Source: Actinomycetota bacterium (GTDB taxonomy: Bacteria; Actinomycetota; Actinomycetes; Actinomycetales; Dermatophilaceae). Taken from it: a stretch of DNA of 64,000 nt. The position numbers were made by a program, and so were the translations under genes. The notes under the pieces were generated by a model. It did not search any database. It worked only from the letters and a program-made list of their open reading frames with translations, and had not been told where the DNA came from. Each line of letters starts with the position of its first letter. The first letter of the stretch is position 1. The DNA is taken from positions 1 to 64,000 of the forward strand of contig JAIUOP010000012.1 in NCBI GenBank assembly GCA_020161815.1, in the 5' to 3' direction. Positions 47,985 to 57,988 of the stretch are shown here, piece by piece.

Positions 47985-48959
47985 TCAGGCGATCAGAAGG
48001 GTGCGGGGGTCGAGCTCGAGGTGCTCCGCGAACCGGCGCAGGGCATCGACGCGCCTCGGCGGGCGGAAGACGTCGTCGGCGAACAGTTCCTCGACGGTCC
48101 AACCATGTCGGCGCAGCAGGTGTCCGCGCGCTGAGTCCGCACTGCGTTGCTTGATCTCCCCATGCACGGCTCCTTGGTATTCGCCCACGACGCGCTTGTC
48201 GCGCCAGACGAGGTCACCTTCGGCGAGCCACTCCCCCAGATCGTCCGTGATGCTGATGTTGACCTCCGGCTCGGGGAAGCCGGCGCGCACGAACATGAGC
48301 CGCGAGCGGCTTTCCATGGGCGACTTCACGCGCGGCCGGATGAGGTCCAGGGCCTGTCGCAGGAGGACCTTGCCGCGAGGACGGACCCGCTGGCCAAGGG
48401 CTTGGTGGAGCGCCCGGACGCCAGGGGAGGTCGAACTGCCGGGGCGAACGACCACATCGGAGCCTTCGTCAAGGATGCGCACGACGTGGTCCCCGATGAC
48501 GACGAGGTCATCGACGGACAGCACACGTGGACCGAGGGTGGCCAGGTCGCACCAGGTGTCGGCGAGCGAGGTGACCCACAAGCCATCGACCAGGTCCACG
48601 GCCCGCAGCTCCAGACCGCGGTGGCCGGTCACACCCGGACGGTCGGTGCGGCCGTCCGGTGTGCGGGCCATGACGTGGAGGGTGCCTGCGAGGGCCAGCT
48701 CCTCAAGCCTGCGCGTGAGCGGCAGGCCATGGATGAGGGCCGCGGTGACATGGGAGAAGGCGCGAACATCGGGCATGGCAACGGCCCAGACCCTCGCGCG
48801 GTGCAAGAGGTCATCGGGCGGGCTCGTGCAATAGCCACCCCTCGTGGGGTGCACGAGGCCCGAGCTCCGCAGCCGGCCCTTGGACACTCCAAGGGCCTGC
48901 GCCTGCCGAGCGCTGAAGGCTCTGGCGTCCAGCTCGGACGGCAGTGGACGTGGTCTCAC
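47985..48959 (-). CDS. DUF559/Vsr-like nuclease-domain protein inserted between adk and map
   Basis: This 324-residue protein resembles actinobacterial proteins with an AbiEi-like winged-helix N terminus (about residues 1-90: L-G-V-S-K-G-R-L-R-S-S-G-L-V). Its C-terminal DUF559 domain is of the Vsr/PD-(D/E)xK type (about 235-324: E-G-D-L-V-W, then V-V-G-E-Y-Q-G). The acidic D/E and E-x-Q spacing fits a nuclease core. Composition looks a little AT-richer than its ribosomal neighbours. GTG 48959 is the start. Inverted copies of the palindromic element bracket it. Function unknown. Confidence 0.75.
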   Translation of the reverse strand: MRPRPLPSELDARAFSARQAQALGVSKGRLRSSGLVHPTRGGYCTSPPDDLLHRARVWAVAMPDVRAFSHVTAALIHGLPLTRRLEELALAGTLHVMARTPDGRTDRPGVTGHRGLELRAVDLVDGLWVTSLADTWCDLATLGPRVLSVDDLVVIGDHVVRILDEGSDVVVRPGSSTSPGVRALHQALGQRVRPRGKVLLRQALDLIRPRVKSPMESRSRLMFVRAGFPEPEVNISITDDLGEWLAEGDLVWRDKRVVGEYQGAVHGEIKQRSADSARGHLLRRHGWTVEELFADDVFRPPRRVDALRRFAEHLELDPRTLLIA

Positions 48960-49025
48960 GGACCCAGCCTCGCGGCATACGGCGAGGGAGCCTTGAGTTA
49001 TCCACAGCCCCGCGACACGGGCCCG

Positions 49026-49086
49026 GTCGAAAGTAGACGAGGAGTCGTCCCAGACACTTTGGGACGACTCCTCGTCTACTTTCGAC
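49026..49086 (-). repeat. Palindromic element, copy 4
   Basis: The longest stem of the family: 27 bp at 49026-49052 pair perfectly with 49060-49086 around a 7-nt loop. The conserved flank CCTCCCAGACA lies on the right (as complement, 49087-49096), so the orientation is minus. It lies between adk (stop 49111) and the DUF559 start. Confidence 0.93.
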
Positions 49087-49110
49087 TGTCTGGGAGGGGC
49101 GCGACGAGCC

Positions 49111-49671
49111 TCAGGTGAGGGCGGCGATGAGGCGGGCGGTGACCTCGTCGATCTCGCCCATGCCGTCGACGCGCACGAGGATCCCGTGCTCGTCGTAGAC
49201 TGCGGCCAGCGGCTCGGTCTCGCGGCGGTAGACCGCCATCCGCTCGCGGGCCACCTCCTCGGTGTCATCGGCGCGACCGCTCACGGCGGCCCGCTTCACG
49301 ATCCGCTCGACGACCTCGTCCTCGTCGACGGTCAGCTCGAGCACCTTCTCCAGGGCCACGCCGCGGGCGGCGAGCATCGCGTCGAGGGCGTCCACCTGGC
49401 CGAGCGTGCGCGGGTAGCCGTCGAGCAGGAACCCGTCGGCGCAGTCCTCCTGCGCGAGACGGTCCTCGACGATGGCATTGGTGATCTCGTCCGAGACGTA
49501 GCCACCGGAGGCCAGGATCGACTTCACCTGGAGCCCGAGCTCGGTCTCGTTCTTGATGTTGGCGCGGAAGATGTCGCCGGTGGAGATGGCCGGGATGCCG
49601 AAGTGCTCGGCGATCCGGGAGGCCTGGGTGCCCTTGCCCGCTCCGGGCGGGCCGAGGATGAGCAGTCGCAT
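49111..49671 (-). CDS. adk: Adenylate kinase
   Basis: This 186-residue enzyme interconverts ATP+AMP and 2 ADP. The P-loop G-P-P-G-A-G-K-G-T is at residues 7-15, AMP site T-G-D-I-F-R, and D-G-Y-P-R-T. The LID insert is short and without zinc cysteines, as in other actinobacterial enzymes. ATG overlaps the secY stop (TAATG). The last gene before the insertion. Confidence 0.96.
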   Translation of the reverse strand: MRLLILGPPGAGKGTQASRIAEHFGIPAISTGDIFRANIKNETELGLQVKSILASGGYVSDEITNAIVEDRLAQEDCADGFLLDGYPRTLGQVDALDAMLAARGVALEKVLELTVDEDEVVERIVKRAAVSGRADDTEEVARERMAVYRRETEPLAAVYDEHGILVRVDGMGEIDEVTARLIAALT

Positions 49672-50987
49672 TAGCGGAGGAACCCTTCGTAGTGCCGCTG
49701 TTGGAGCTGGGACTCGATCTGCTTGACCGTCTCGAGACCCACACCAACGATGATGAGGATCGAGGTGCCGCCGAAGGGGAAGTTCTGGTTGGCCCCCACG
49801 AGCACCAGGGCGACGAGCGGGATGAGCGAGATCAACGCGAGGTAGATCGCGCCCGGGACAGTGATCCGGGTGAGGACGTACTGCAGGTACTCCGCGGTCG
49901 GTCGACCAGCGCGAATGCCGGGGATGAAGCCGCCGTACTTCTTCATGTTGTCCGCGACCTCGGTCGGGTTGAACGTGATCGAGACGTAGAAGAAGGTGAA
50001 GAACAGGATGAGCAGGGTGTAGGCGATCATGTAGAGCGGGTGGTCGCCACGCACGAAGTAGGTCTGCACCCACGTGGCCCAGGCCGGCCCGGTGCCGTCG
50101 GGCTTGGAGACGAACTGGGCCGCCAGCGCGGGCAGCGCGATGAGCGAGGCCGCGAAGATCACCGGGATGACACCGGCCATGTTGACCTTGAGCGGGATGT
50201 ACGTCGACGTGCCGCCGTAGACGCGCCGCCCGACCATCCGCTTGGCGTACTGCACCGGGATCCGCCGCTGGCTCTGCTCGACGTAGACGACGAGCGCGAT
50301 GATGAGGAAGCCCATGAGGATGACGCCGAAGAACAGGTCCCACCGCCCGTCACGCTGCTGGATCGCCCACAGGGAGGCGGGGAAGCCGGCGGCGATCGAG
50401 GTGAAGATCATGATCGACATGCCGTTGCCGATGCCGCGGTCGGTGACGAGCTCGCCGAGCCACATGACCATGCTCGTGCCGGCGGTCATGGTGAGCACCA
50501 TGATGAGGATCGTCACGATCGAGTTGTCGGTGAGGATGGTCGTGCAGTTCGGGTTGCCGAAGAGCTGGCTCGGGTTCTGGGCGAAGGTGATGAGCGTGGA
50601 GCTCTGCAGGATCGCCAGCCCGATCGTGAGGTAGCGCGTGTACTGCGTCATCTTCGTCTGCCCGGCCTGGCCCTCCTTCTTGAGGGCCTCGAACCGGGGG
50701 ATGACCACCGTGAGCAGCTGCACGATGATGCTCGCCGTGATGTACGGCATGATCCCCAGCGCGAAGATCGACAGCTGGAGCAGCGCGCCACCACTGAAGA
50801 GGTTGGCCAACCCGAGGAAGCCCCCGGTGGTGTCGGCCCCCTCCATGCACTGCTGCACCAGCTTGTAGCTCACACCCGGCGTCGGCACGTGCGCGCCCAG
50901 CCGGTAGACCGCGATCATGGCAAGGGTGAACAGGAGCTTCCTGCGCAGGTCCGGCGTCTTGAACGCGCGGCCGAAGGCGGTGAGCAC
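49671..50987 (-). CDS. secY: Preprotein translocase subunit SecY
   Basis: This 438-residue, ten-TM protein forms the lateral-gated Sec channel in the cytoplasmic membrane. It has the N-terminal [19 protein letters not shown] and the cytoplasmic [10 protein letters not shown] loop. GTG 50987 has a strong GGAGGA behind it; the longer frame does not. A GTATGCCG hairpin separates it from rplO. Confidence 0.97.
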   Translation of the reverse strand: MLTAFGRAFKTPDLRRKLLFTLAMIAVYRLGAHVPTPGVSYKLVQQCMEGADTTGGFLGLANLFSGGALLQLSIFALGIMPYITASIIVQLLTVVIPRFEALKKEGQAGQTKMTQYTRYLTIGLAILQSSTLITFAQNPSQLFGNPNCTTILTDNSIVTILIMVLTMTAGTSMVMWLGELVTDRGIGNGMSIMIFTSIAAGFPASLWAIQQRDGRWDLFFGVILMGFLIIALVVYVEQSQRRIPVQYAKRMVGRRVYGGTSTYIPLKVNMAGVIPVIFAASLIALPALAAQFVSKPDGTGPAWATWVQTYFVRGDHPLYMIAYTLLILFFTFFYVSITFNPTEVADNMKKYGGFIPGIRAGRPTAEYLQYVLTRITVPGAIYLALISLIPLVALVLVGANQNFPFGGTSILIIVGVGLETVKQIESQLQQRHYEGFLR

Positions 50988-51101
50988 GGGTCCTCCAGGG
51001 GGCGACCACACCGGGCCGCGTCAGTCACGAACAATCAGGCACAACTTACCCCGGTCCACCCGGGGAGCCCTCACCAGCGCGGGGCGCACCGGTGAGAACG
51101 C

Positions 51102-51166
51102 CGTATGCCGCGGAGCCGGTTCCCGACGAAGGTGACCTTCGCCGGGGGCCGAGTCCGCGGCATACG
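51102..51166. terminator. Hairpin from an inverted GTATGCCG pair (rplO-secY gap)
   Basis: CGTATGCCGCGGA (51102-51114) pairs perfectly with its complement at 51154-51166. A small inner stem CGAAGG/CCTTCG lies at about 51126-51140. It fills the gap between rplO and secY, within the operon. No U-tract. Candidate attenuator or processing structure. Confidence 0.7.
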
Positions 51167-51186
51167 AAATGGCGTGGGGGGATCGA

Positions 51187-51681
51187 TCAGCCCGCGAGGG
51201 TGACCGAACCGCCTGCCGCCTCGATCTTCTCCTTGGCGCTGCCCGACACCGCGTCCGCGGTGACGTGCACGGCCGAGGTGATCTCTCCGGTGCCGAGCAC
51301 CTTGACGAGCTCACCGTCGCGGACCGCGCCCTTGGCGACGAGGTCCTCGATCGTCACGTCGCCACCGTTGGGGTAGAGCGAGGAGATCTTGTCGAGGTTG
51401 ACGACCTGGTAGGTCGTCTTGAACGGGTTCTTGAACCCGCGCAGCTTCGGGAAGCGCATGTGCAGCGGCGTGGTGCCACCCTGGAAGCGCTCCGGAACCT
51501 GGTAGCGGGCCTTGGTGCCCTTGGTGCCTCGACCGGCGGTCTTGCCCTTGGAGCCCTCACCGCGACCCACGCGGGTCTTGGCGGTCTTGGCTCCGGGGGC
51601 CGGACGCAGGTGGTGGACCTTGAGCGCGGTGCCCGTGGTCGCGGCGCCGGCCGCAGCCTTGGTGGCCTTCTTCTCAGCCAT
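51187..51681 (-). CDS. rplO: 50S ribosomal protein L15
   Basis: This 164-residue late-assembling protein has a lysine/alanine-rich N-terminal tail and [16 protein letters not shown]. The tail is about 15-20 residues longer than in E. coli. It starts 2 bp after the rpmD stop, continuing the spc operon. Confidence 0.96.
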   Translation of the reverse strand: MAEKKATKAAAGAATTGTALKVHHLRPAPGAKTAKTRVGRGEGSKGKTAGRGTKGTKARYQVPERFQGGTTPLHMRFPKLRGFKNPFKTTYQVVNLDKISSLYPNGGDVTIEDLVAKGAVRDGELVKVLGTGEITSAVHVTADAVSGSAKEKIEAAGGSVTLAG

Positions 51682-51683
51682 GG

Positions 51684-51866
51684 TCAGTCAACCTCCTCGA
51701 CGGTGACCAGGTGGGCCACCGCACGGACCATGCCACGGATCTCCGGGCGGTCCTCCTTGACGACGACGTCGTTGATGCGCTTCAGACCCAGGCTGCGCAG
51801 GGTGTCACGGTGCTGCTGCAGCGTGCCCACCTTGCCGCGGGTCTGGGTGACCTTGAGCCGACCCAT
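51684..51866 (-). CDS. rpmD: 50S ribosomal protein L30
   Basis: This 60-residue protein has the L30 core [11 protein letters not shown] and [13 protein letters not shown] 51866 is set by overlap with the rpsE stop, since the longer frame is a shadow. Position between rpsE and rplO is canonical. Confidence 0.95.
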   Translation of the reverse strand: MGRLKVTQTRGKVGTLQQHRDTLRSLGLKRINDVVVKEDRPEIRGMVRAVAHLVTVEEVD

Positions 51867-52528
51867 CACGCACCAGCCTTTGCGGCGGCGCGCTCGGCCT
51901 CGACGCCCGCGGCCTGTGCGCGGAGCATGGCGGCCGGGGCGACCTGGTCGACCGGCAGGCCACGGCGAGCCGCCACGGCCTCCGGGCGCTCGAGACCCTT
52001 GAGGGCCTCGACCGTCGCGTGGACGATGTTGATCGCGTTGTCCGAGCCGAGGCTCTTGGACAGCACGTCGTGGATGCCGGCGCACTCGAGCACCGCACGC
52101 ACCGGGCCACCGGCGATGACACCGGTACCGGGGCTGGCGGGGCGGAGCATGACGACACCGGCCGCCTTCTCACCCTGGACGGGGTGCGGGATGGTGCCCT
52201 GGATGCGCGGGACCTTGAAGAACTGCTTCTTGGCCTCCTCGACACCCTTGGCGATCGCCGCGGGCACCTCCTTGGCCTTGCCGTAGCCGACACCCACGGT
52301 GCCCTCGCCGTCGCCGACGACGACGAGCGCGGTGAAGCTGAAGCGACGGCCACCCTTGACGACCTTCGCGACCCGGTTGATGGTCACGACGCGCTCCAGG
52401 TACTGGCTCTTCTCGGCCTCGCGGGGCTCGCGGCCGCCACGACGGTCGTCACGACCGCGGCGCTCGCCGCGCTCGGGACGGTCGCCACCGGCGGCGGGCC
52501 CGGTGCCTCGACGCTGGGGTCCTGGCAT
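51866..52528 (-). CDS. rpsE: 30S ribosomal protein S5
   Basis: This 220-residue protein guards decoding accuracy and mRNA entry. A basic Arg/Gly/Glu-rich N-terminal extension (about residues 1-38) precedes the S5 domain ([18 protein letters not shown]). The conserved G-Y-G-K-A-K-E-V-P motif is present. Shares one base with rpmD start. Confidence 0.97.
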   Translation of the reverse strand: MPGPQRRGTGPAAGGDRPERGERRGRDDRRGGREPREAEKSQYLERVVTINRVAKVVKGGRRFSFTALVVVGDGEGTVGVGYGKAKEVPAAIAKGVEEAKKQFFKVPRIQGTIPHPVQGEKAAGVVMLRPASPGTGVIAGGPVRAVLECAGIHDVLSKSLGSDNAINIVHATVEALKGLERPEAVAARRGLPVDQVAPAAMLRAQAAGVEAERAAAKAGA

Positions 52529-52562
52529 CAGATGTTCCTCATCTCGTTGCTCTTGACGTTCA

Positions 52563-52937
52563 TCAGAGGGTCAGGCCTCCTTCGCGGGCGCCGTCGGCGA
52601 TCGCCGCGACACGGCCGTGGTACTTGTTGCCGCCACGGTCGAAGACGACGGCCTCGACGCCGGCCTTCTTGGCGCGCTCGGCGACGAGCTTGCCGACTGA
52701 TCTGGCCTTGGCGGTCTTGTCACCCTCGAAGGCGCGCAGGTCCGCCTCCATGGTCGAGGCCGACGCGAGCGTCTTGCCGACGGTGTCGTCGACGACCTGG
52801 ACGAACATGTGACGGGCGCTGCGGGAGACCACGAGACGCGGACGCGCGGTGGTGCCGGCGAGGTGCTTGCGCAGGCGGTTGTGGCGACGGCCGCGCGCGG
52901 CCGCCTTGCCCTTGGCACGCTTGATGATCTGTCCCAT
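52563..52937 (-). CDS. rplR: 50S ribosomal protein L18
   Basis: This 124-residue protein delivers 5S rRNA with L5. Basic N terminus R-R-H-N-R-L-R-K-H, then [13 protein letters not shown]. It lies between rplF and rpsE with short gaps. Confidence 0.96.
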   Translation of the reverse strand: MGQIIKRAKGKAAARGRRHNRLRKHLAGTTARPRLVVSRSARHMFVQVVDDTVGKTLASASTMEADLRAFEGDKTAKARSVGKLVAERAKKAGVEAVVFDRGGNKYHGRVAAIADGAREGGLTL

Positions 52938-52940
52938 GGC

Positions 52941-53489
52941 TTACTTCTTCCCAGCCTTTCCGACCTTGCGGCGGATGTGCTCGCCGGCGTAGCGCACGCC
53001 CTTGGCCTTGTACGGGTCAGGCTTGCGGAGCTTGCGGATGTTGGCGGCCACCTCACCGACGAGCTGCTTGTCGATGCCCTGGACCGAGAAGCGGGTCTGG
53101 TTCTCGACCGCGAAGGTGATCCCGGCCGGCGGCTCGACGGTGATCGGGTGGCTGTAGCCGAGGGCGAACTCGAGGTTGGAGCCCCGCGCCATGACGCGGT
53201 AACCCGTGCCGTGGATCTCGAGCTTCTTCTCGTAGCCCTCGGTGACGCCGATGACCATGTTGTTGATGAGGGTGCGGGTCAGGCCGTGGAGCGAGCGGCT
53301 GTTGCGCTCGTCATCGGGGCGCTTGACCTCCACGATGTTGCTGCCGGCGTCTCCCATTTCAACGGTGATCGGGGCGGCAACGGTGTGGCTGAGCTCGCCC
53401 TTGGGGCCCTTGACGGTGACATTCTGGCCGTCGACCGAGACGGTCACACCGCTCGGAACGGTGACCGGCTGGCGTCCAATACGCGACAT
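52941..53489 (-). CDS. rplF: 50S ribosomal protein L6
   Basis: This 182-residue protein sits near the GTPase centre. It begins [12 protein letters not shown] and ends with [13 protein letters not shown], the conserved 23S contact. ATG 53489 is chosen over an upstream frame that runs into rpsH. Confidence 0.97.
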   Translation of the reverse strand: MSRIGRQPVTVPSGVTVSVDGQNVTVKGPKGELSHTVAAPITVEMGDAGSNIVEVKRPDDERNSRSLHGLTRTLINNMVIGVTEGYEKKLEIHGTGYRVMARGSNLEFALGYSHPITVEPPAGITFAVENQTRFSVQGIDKQLVGEVAANIRKLRKPDPYKAKGVRYAGEHIRRKVGKAGKK

Positions 53490-53502
53490 GTCGGCTCTCC
53501 TC

Positions 53503-53901
53503 TCACCAGATGTAGGCGAGGACTTCCCCACCCACACCCTTGTTGGCGGCCTGCTTGTCGGTCAGCAGTCCGGAGCTGGTCGAGATGATCGCGATACCGA
53601 GGCCACCGAGCACCTTGGGCAGGTTGGTGGACTTGGCGTAGACGCGAAGGCCCGGCTTGGAGACGCGGCGCACACCGGCGATGGAGCGCTCCCGGTTCGG
53701 GCCGTACTTGAGGGTGATCGTCAGCGTCTTGCCGACCTCGGCGTCCTCCACCGACCAGCCGGCGATGTAGCCCTCGGCCTGGAGGATCTCCGCGATGTGC
53801 GACTTGAGCTTGCTGAACGGCATGGAGACTGCGTCCTTGTGCGCCGAGTTGGCGTTCCGGACGCGGGTCAGCATGTCCGCGATCGGGTCTGTCATGGTCA
53901 T
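53503..53901 (-). CDS. rpsH: 30S ribosomal protein S8
   Basis: This 132-residue protein binds 16S helix 21 and in E. coli represses the spc operon. N terminus [14 protein letters not shown]-terminal [13 protein letters not shown] 159-bp gap with a paired GTATGCCG hairpin separates it from rpsN. Confidence 0.97.
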   Translation of the reverse strand: MTMTDPIADMLTRVRNANSAHKDAVSMPFSKLKSHIAEILQAEGYIAGWSVEDAEVGKTLTITLKYGPNRERSIAGVRRVSKPGLRVYAKSTNLPKVLGGLGIAIISTSSGLLTDKQAANKGVGGEVLAYIW

Positions 53902-53980
53902 GAGGCTGGTCCGCCCCTTCTCACCGTGGTTTCCTCGCCCGTCGGGCGCGGACCTTCGATGTCGTGTGGTCTTTTCTTCC

Positions 53981-54036
53981 GTATGCCGCGTGCAGGCGGC
54001 GGTGAGGCGGCTGCGGGACGGTGCCCCGCGGCATAC
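53981..54036. terminator. Hairpin from an inverted GTATGCCG pair (rpsN-rpsH gap)
   Basis: GTATGCCGCG (53981-53990) pairs with CGCGGCATAC (54027-54036) around a 36-nt GC-rich loop that can itself fold. It lies in the 159-bp gap inside the spc operon, where most bacteria have almost no spacer. Attenuator or processing role is inferred. Confidence 0.65.
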
Positions 54037-54060
54037 CTCGTGGTTCTCAGCGGCTGGACG

Positions 54061-54246
54061 TCACCAGGACGACTTGGTCACGCCGGGGAGCTCCCCCGCG
54101 TGCGCCATGTCGCGCAGGCAGATCCGGCAGAGGCCGAACTTGCGGTACACCGAGTGCGGACGACCGCACTTCTGGCAGCGCGTGTAGGCGCGCACCGCGA
54201 ACTTCGGCTTCTTGTTCGACTTGTTGATCAGGGCGGTCTTGGCCAT
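54061..54246 (-). CDS. rpsN: 30S ribosomal protein S14 type Z
   Basis: This 61-residue protein has the zinc ribbon C-Q-K-C-G-R-P...C-R-I-C-L-R, i.e. the C-plus form, which depends on zinc. Genomes often hold a second C-minus S14 induced on zinc starvation, not seen here. rplE starts 2 bp upstream. Confidence 0.96.
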   Translation of the reverse strand: MAKTALINKSNKKPKFAVRAYTRCQKCGRPHSVYRKFGLCRICLRDMAHAGELPGVTKSSW

Positions 54247-54248
54247 GC

Positions 54249-54809
54249 TCAGTTCTCCTTGAACGGGAAGCCGAGCGCCTTGAGCAGCGCGCGTCCCTCG
54301 TCGTCATTGGTCGCGGTGGTGACGATGGTGATGTCCATGCCGCGCACGCGGTCGATGCGGTCCTGGTCGATCTCGTGGAACATCGACTGCTCGGTGAGGC
54401 CGAAGGTGTAGTTGCCGCGACCGTCGAACTGCTTGGGGTTCAGGCCACGGAAGTCACGGATACGCGGCAGGGCCACGGACACGAGACGGTCGAGGAACTC
54501 CCACATGCGGTCGCCGCGCAGCGTCGCGTGCGCGCCGATCGGCATGCCCTCACGGAGCTTGAACTGGGCGATCGACTTGCGGGCCTTGGTCACGACCGGC
54601 TTCTGGCCGGTGATGGCGGTCAGGTCGCGGACGGCACCCTCGATGAGCTTGCTGTCCTTGGCCGCGTCGCCGACACCCATGTTGACGACGACCTTGACGA
54701 CGCCGGGGATCTGCATGACGTTGCCGAAGTCGAACTGCTTCTGCAGGTCGGCCTTGATCTGGTCCTGGTAGCGCGCCTTGAGGCGGGGCTTGGTGGCAGT
54801 CTCAGTCAT
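54249..54809 (-). CDS. rplE: 50S ribosomal protein L5
   Basis: This 186-residue protein joins the 5S rRNA particle and contacts P-site tRNA. It has [10 protein letters not shown] and [12 protein letters not shown] 54809 sits 11 nt from AAGGAC; a GTG at 54818 overlaps the rplX stop but is too close to that site. Confidence 0.96.
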   Translation of the reverse strand: MTETATKPRLKARYQDQIKADLQKQFDFGNVMQIPGVVKVVVNMGVGDAAKDSKLIEGAVRDLTAITGQKPVVTKARKSIAQFKLREGMPIGAHATLRGDRMWEFLDRLVSVALPRIRDFRGLNPKQFDGRGNYTFGLTEQSMFHEIDQDRIDRVRGMDITIVTTATNDDEGRALLKALGFPFKEN

Positions 54810-54814
54810 CTCGT

Positions 54815-55162
54815 TCACAGGTCCTTGCCCGAGCGCACGCCGACGCGGGTCCGGACGGTCTTGGACCGGCCGTCGCGCTCGACGGTCTCGACGCGGGTCT
54901 TGACGCGGGTCGGCTTCTTGTCCGAGGAGTCCACGATCATCACGTTGCTCACGTGGATCGGGGCCTCCTGGACCACGAGGCCACCGGTCTGGCTGCCGCG
55001 CGCGGTCTGACCGGCCTTGGTGTGGCGGGTCACGCGGTTGACACCCTCGACCAGGACGCGCTCGGTCTCGCGGTAGACCGCGATGACCTTGCCCGTGCTG
55101 CCCTTGTCCTTGCCGGTGAGCACCTGGACGGTGTCACCCTTCTTGATCTTCATCTTCGCCAT
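54815..55162 (-). CDS. rplX: 50S ribosomal protein L24
   Basis: This 115-residue assembly initiator has the KOW motif [15 protein letters not shown] at the N terminus. The C terminus is Arg/Thr-rich. It starts 3 bp after rplN. Confidence 0.96.
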   Translation of the reverse strand: MAKMKIKKGDTVQVLTGKDKGSTGKVIAVYRETERVLVEGVNRVTRHTKAGQTARGSQTGGLVVQEAPIHVSNVMIVDSSDKKPTRVKTRVETVERDGRSKTVRTRVGVRSGKDL

Positions 55163-55165
55163 GGC

Positions 55166-55534
55166 TCAGAGCACCTCCGGCGCGAGCGAGATGATCTTCA
55201 TGAACTTCTTCTCGCGCAGCTCACGACCGACCGGGCCGAAGATGCGGGTCCCACGCGGGTCCCCGTCGTTCTTCAGGATCACGGCGGCGTTCTCGTCGAA
55301 CTTGATGTAGGAACCGTCCGGGCGGCGGCGCTCCTTGACGGTGCGCACGATGACGGCCTTGACGACGTCACCCTTCTTGACGTTGCCGCCGGGGATGGCG
55401 TCCTTGACGGTGGCGACGATGGTGTCACCGATGCCGGCGTAGCGCCGGCCCGAGCCGCCGAGGACACGGATGCACAGGATCTCCTTGGCACCGGTGTTGT
55501 CGGCGACGCGCAGTCGCGACTCCTGCTGGATCAC
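55166..55534 (-). CDS. rplN: 50S ribosomal protein L14
   Basis: This 122-residue protein forms intersubunit bridges. It shows [17 protein letters not shown] and [13 protein letters not shown] overlap with rpsQ couples their translation. Confidence 0.97.
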   Translation of the reverse strand: MIQQESRLRVADNTGAKEILCIRVLGGSGRRYAGIGDTIVATVKDAIPGGNVKKGDVVKAVIVRTVKERRRPDGSYIKFDENAAVILKNDGDPRGTRIFGPVGRELREKKFMKIISLAPEVL

Positions 55535-55824
55535 TTGGCCTTCTCCAAAATCTCCACGACGCGCCAGCGCTTGGACGCCGACAGCGGACGGGTCTCCATG
55601 ATGAGGACGCGGTCACCGACACCGGCCGCGTTGGCCTCGTCGTGGGCCTTGACCTTGTGGGACCGGCGCATGACCTTGCCGTAGAGCGCGTGCTTGACGC
55701 GGTCCTCGACCTCGACCACGACGGTCTTGTCCATCTTGTCGCTGACGACGTAGCCCTGGCGGGTCTTGCGGTCGTTGCGCTCGACGGTGGCGGTGTCGCT
55801 CACGTTGTCCTTCTTCTCGCTCAC
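55531..55824 (-). CDS. rpsQ: 30S ribosomal protein S17
   Basis: This 97-residue OB-fold protein has [14 protein letters not shown] and a variable N-terminal arm of about 18 residues. It overlaps rpmC and rplN by 4 bp each. Confidence 0.96.
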   Translation of the reverse strand: MSEKKDNVSDTATVERNDRKTRQGYVVSDKMDKTVVVEVEDRVKHALYGKVMRRSHKVKAHDEANAAGVGDRVLIMETRPLSASKRWRVVEILEKAK

Positions 55825-56066
55825 TTGGCCGACTCCTTCGCCGGAGCGGCACCGATGCCGAGCTCGCGCTCACGCATCTCGGTGTAGATCCGCGCGATGT
55901 CCTTGCGAACGGCGCGCAGGCGGCCGTGGCTGTCCAGCTGGCCGGTGGCCGACTGGAACCGGAGGTTGAACAGCTCCTCCTTGGCCTTGCGCAGCTCGTC
56001 GACGAGACGGTCGTCGTCCATGCCGCGGAGCTCGCTGGGAGCCAGGTCCTTGGAACCGATGGCCAT
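55821..56066 (-). CDS. rpmC: 50S ribosomal protein L29
   Basis: This 81-residue helical protein lies at the exit-tunnel rim where SRP and trigger factor dock. It has [15 protein letters not shown]. An Ala/Lys-rich tail extends the usual length by about 15 residues. Shares one base with the rplP stop. Confidence 0.96.
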   Translation of the reverse strand: MAIGSKDLAPSELRGMDDDRLVDELRKAKEELFNLRFQSATGQLDSHGRLRAVRKDIARIYTEMRERELGIGAAPAKESAK

Positions 56067-56485
56067 CAGATGTCACCACCCTCACGCGTGATGAAGCGGG
56101 TCTTCATGGGGAGCTTGTGCTGCGCCAGGCGCATGGCCTCGCGCGCCGTGGCCTCCGGCACACCGGAGAGCTCGAACATGACGCGACCCGGTTTGACGTT
56201 GGCGATCCACCACTCGGGCGAACCCTTGCCGGAGCCCATGCGGGTCTCGGCGGGCTTCTTGGTCAGCGGACGGTCGGGGTAGATGTTGATCCACACCTTT
56301 CCGCCACGCTTGATGTACCGGGTCATCGCGATACGCGCGGACTCGATCTGACGGTTGGTCACGTAGGCCGGCGTGAGCGCCTGGATGCCGTAGTCACCGA
56401 ATGCGAGCGTCGTGCCACCCTTGGCAGCGCCCGAGCGTCCCGGGTGGTGCTGCTTGCGGTGCTTGACGCGACGAGGAATCAACAT
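56066..56485 (-). CDS. rplP: 50S ribosomal protein L16
   Basis: This 139-residue protein organises the A-site region. It begins [13 protein letters not shown] and contains [12 protein letters not shown], the loop near the peptidyl-transferase centre. Next to rpsC with shared stop/start. Confidence 0.97.
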   Translation of the reverse strand: MLIPRRVKHRKQHHPGRSGAAKGGTTLAFGDYGIQALTPAYVTNRQIESARIAMTRYIKRGGKVWINIYPDRPLTKKPAETRMGSGKGSPEWWIANVKPGRVMFELSGVPEATAREAMRLAQHKLPMKTRFITREGGDI

Positions 56486-57294
56486 CAGGACTCTCCCTCA
56501 GTGCTGGCCGGGGCCTCGGCGGCCGGAGCTTCGGCCGCGGGGGCCTCAGCGACGGGGGCGTCGGTGCGACGAGCGCGGGCCGGACGGTCGGCACCGTCGC
56601 GGCGCGGGCCACGGCCCTGACGCGGCGCGGTGGCCTGCTGGGCGGCGAGCTCACGCGCGGTGAGGTCACCCTTGTAGATCCAGACCTTGACGCCGATGCG
56701 ACCGAACGTCGTCTTGGCCTCGTAGAAGCCGTAGTCGATGTTGGCGCGCAGCGTGTGCAGCGGGACCCGACCCTCGCGGTAGAACTCGGTGCGCGACATC
56801 TCCGCGCCGCCGAGGCGGCCGGAGACCTGCACCCGGATGCCCTTGGCACCGGCGCGGGTGGCGGACTGCATGCCCTTGCGCATCGCGCGGCGGAAGCTCA
56901 CGCGGGCGGAGAGCTGCTCGGCGATGCCCTGGGCCACGAGCTGGGCCTCGGTCTCGGGGTTCTTGACCTCGAGGATGTTGAGCTGGACCTGCTTCTTGGT
57001 CAGCTTCTCGAGCTCACCGCGGATGCGGTCGGCCTCGGCGCCGCGGCGACCGATGACGATGCCGGGACGGGCCGTGTGGATGTCCACGCGGACCCGGTCA
57101 CGGGTGCGCTCGATGTCGACGCGGGCGATGCCGGCGCGGTCCATGCCCTCGGACATGAGCCGGCGAATGGCGACATCTTCCTTGACGTAGTCGCGGTACC
57201 GCTGACCCTCCTTGGTGGAGTCCGCGAACCAGCGGCTCTTGTGCTCCGTCGTGATGCCCAGACGGAAGCCGTGCGGGTTGACCTTCTGACCCAT
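56485..57294 (-). CDS. rpsC: 30S ribosomal protein S3
   Basis: This 269-residue mRNA-entry protein has its KH domain and S3 C-terminal domain ([22 protein letters not shown]). A long tail (about residues 215-269) contains repeats of A-P-A-A-E, an actinobacterial addition of unknown role. Shares one base with rplV. Confidence 0.97.
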   Translation of the reverse strand: MGQKVNPHGFRLGITTEHKSRWFADSTKEGQRYRDYVKEDVAIRRLMSEGMDRAGIARVDIERTRDRVRVDIHTARPGIVIGRRGAEADRIRGELEKLTKKQVQLNILEVKNPETEAQLVAQGIAEQLSARVSFRRAMRKGMQSATRAGAKGIRVQVSGRLGGAEMSRTEFYREGRVPLHTLRANIDYGFYEAKTTFGRIGVKVWIYKGDLTARELAAQQATAPRQGRGPRRDGADRPARARRTDAPVAEAPAAEAPAAEAPASTEGES

Positions 57295-57695
57295 CAGCCC
57301 TTACCTCCGTTCTTGGCAACCTTGGGAGCGACGACCACGGTGATGTGGCTCGTGCGCTTGTTGATGCGGCTCGCGCGGCCCTGGGCACGCGGGCGGAACC
57401 GCTTCATCGTCGGACCCTCGTCGACGAACGCCGCGACGACGACGAGGTCACCCTCGTCGAAGCGCTGCGCCGCCTTGTCGGCCTTGACGCGGGCGTTCGC
57501 GATCGCGGACGCGAGGACCTTGCCGACCGGCTCGCCCGCGGCCTGCGGGGCGAAGCGGAGGACGGTGAGGGCCTCGGTGGCGTTCTTGCCGCGGATGAGG
57601 TCGATCATCCGGCGCGCCTTCATCGGCGTGACGCGGACGTGGCGGGCGACGGCCTTGGACGTCTCCACCTCGGTGGTGGCGGTGTTCTCGGACAT
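57294..57695 (-). CDS. rplV: 50S ribosomal protein L22
   Basis: This 133-residue protein has a beta hairpin reaching into the exit tunnel. It shows [19 protein letters not shown] and S-H-I-T-V-V-V. N-terminal arm of 17 residues is Thr/Glu-rich. Stop/start overlap with rpsC and rpsS. Confidence 0.97.
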   Translation of the reverse strand: MSENTATTEVETSKAVARHVRVTPMKARRMIDLIRGKNATEALTVLRFAPQAAGEPVGKVLASAIANARVKADKAAQRFDEGDLVVVAAFVDEGPTMKRFRPRAQGRASRINKRTSHITVVVAPKVAKNGGKG

Positions 57696-57976
57696 CAGCG
57701 ACGACGTCCCTTCTTGTCGTCCTTGATGTGACCCTTGAAGGTGCGGGTCGGGGCGAACTCGCCGAGCTTGTGGCCGACCATCGACTCGGTCACGAAGACC
57801 GGGACGTGCTTGCGGCCGTCGTGCACGGCGAAGGTGTGGCCGAGCATGTCCGGGCTGATGACCGAACGGCGCGACCAGGTCTTGATGACGTTCTTGGTCC
57901 CGGCATCGTTCTGGGCGTCCACCTTCTTCTGAAGGTGGTCGTCGATGAAGGGGCCCTTCTTGAGACTACGAGGCAT
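57695..57976 (-). CDS. rpsS: 30S ribosomal protein S19
   Basis: This 93-residue protein pairs with S13 in the head. It has [17 protein letters not shown] and [11 protein letters not shown]. Follows rplB by 12 bp. Confidence 0.97.
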   Translation of the reverse strand: MPRSLKKGPFIDDHLQKKVDAQNDAGTKNVIKTWSRRSVISPDMLGHTFAVHDGRKHVPVFVTESMVGHKLGEFAPTRTFKGHIKDDKKGRRR

Positions 57977-57988
57977 TCCAGGCTCCTA

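Noticed and set aside
47889..49086. Integron attC sites around the DUF559 gene
   Set aside because: The arms lack the R/L box core (GTTRRRY) and are perfect palindromes, unlike bulged attC hairpins.
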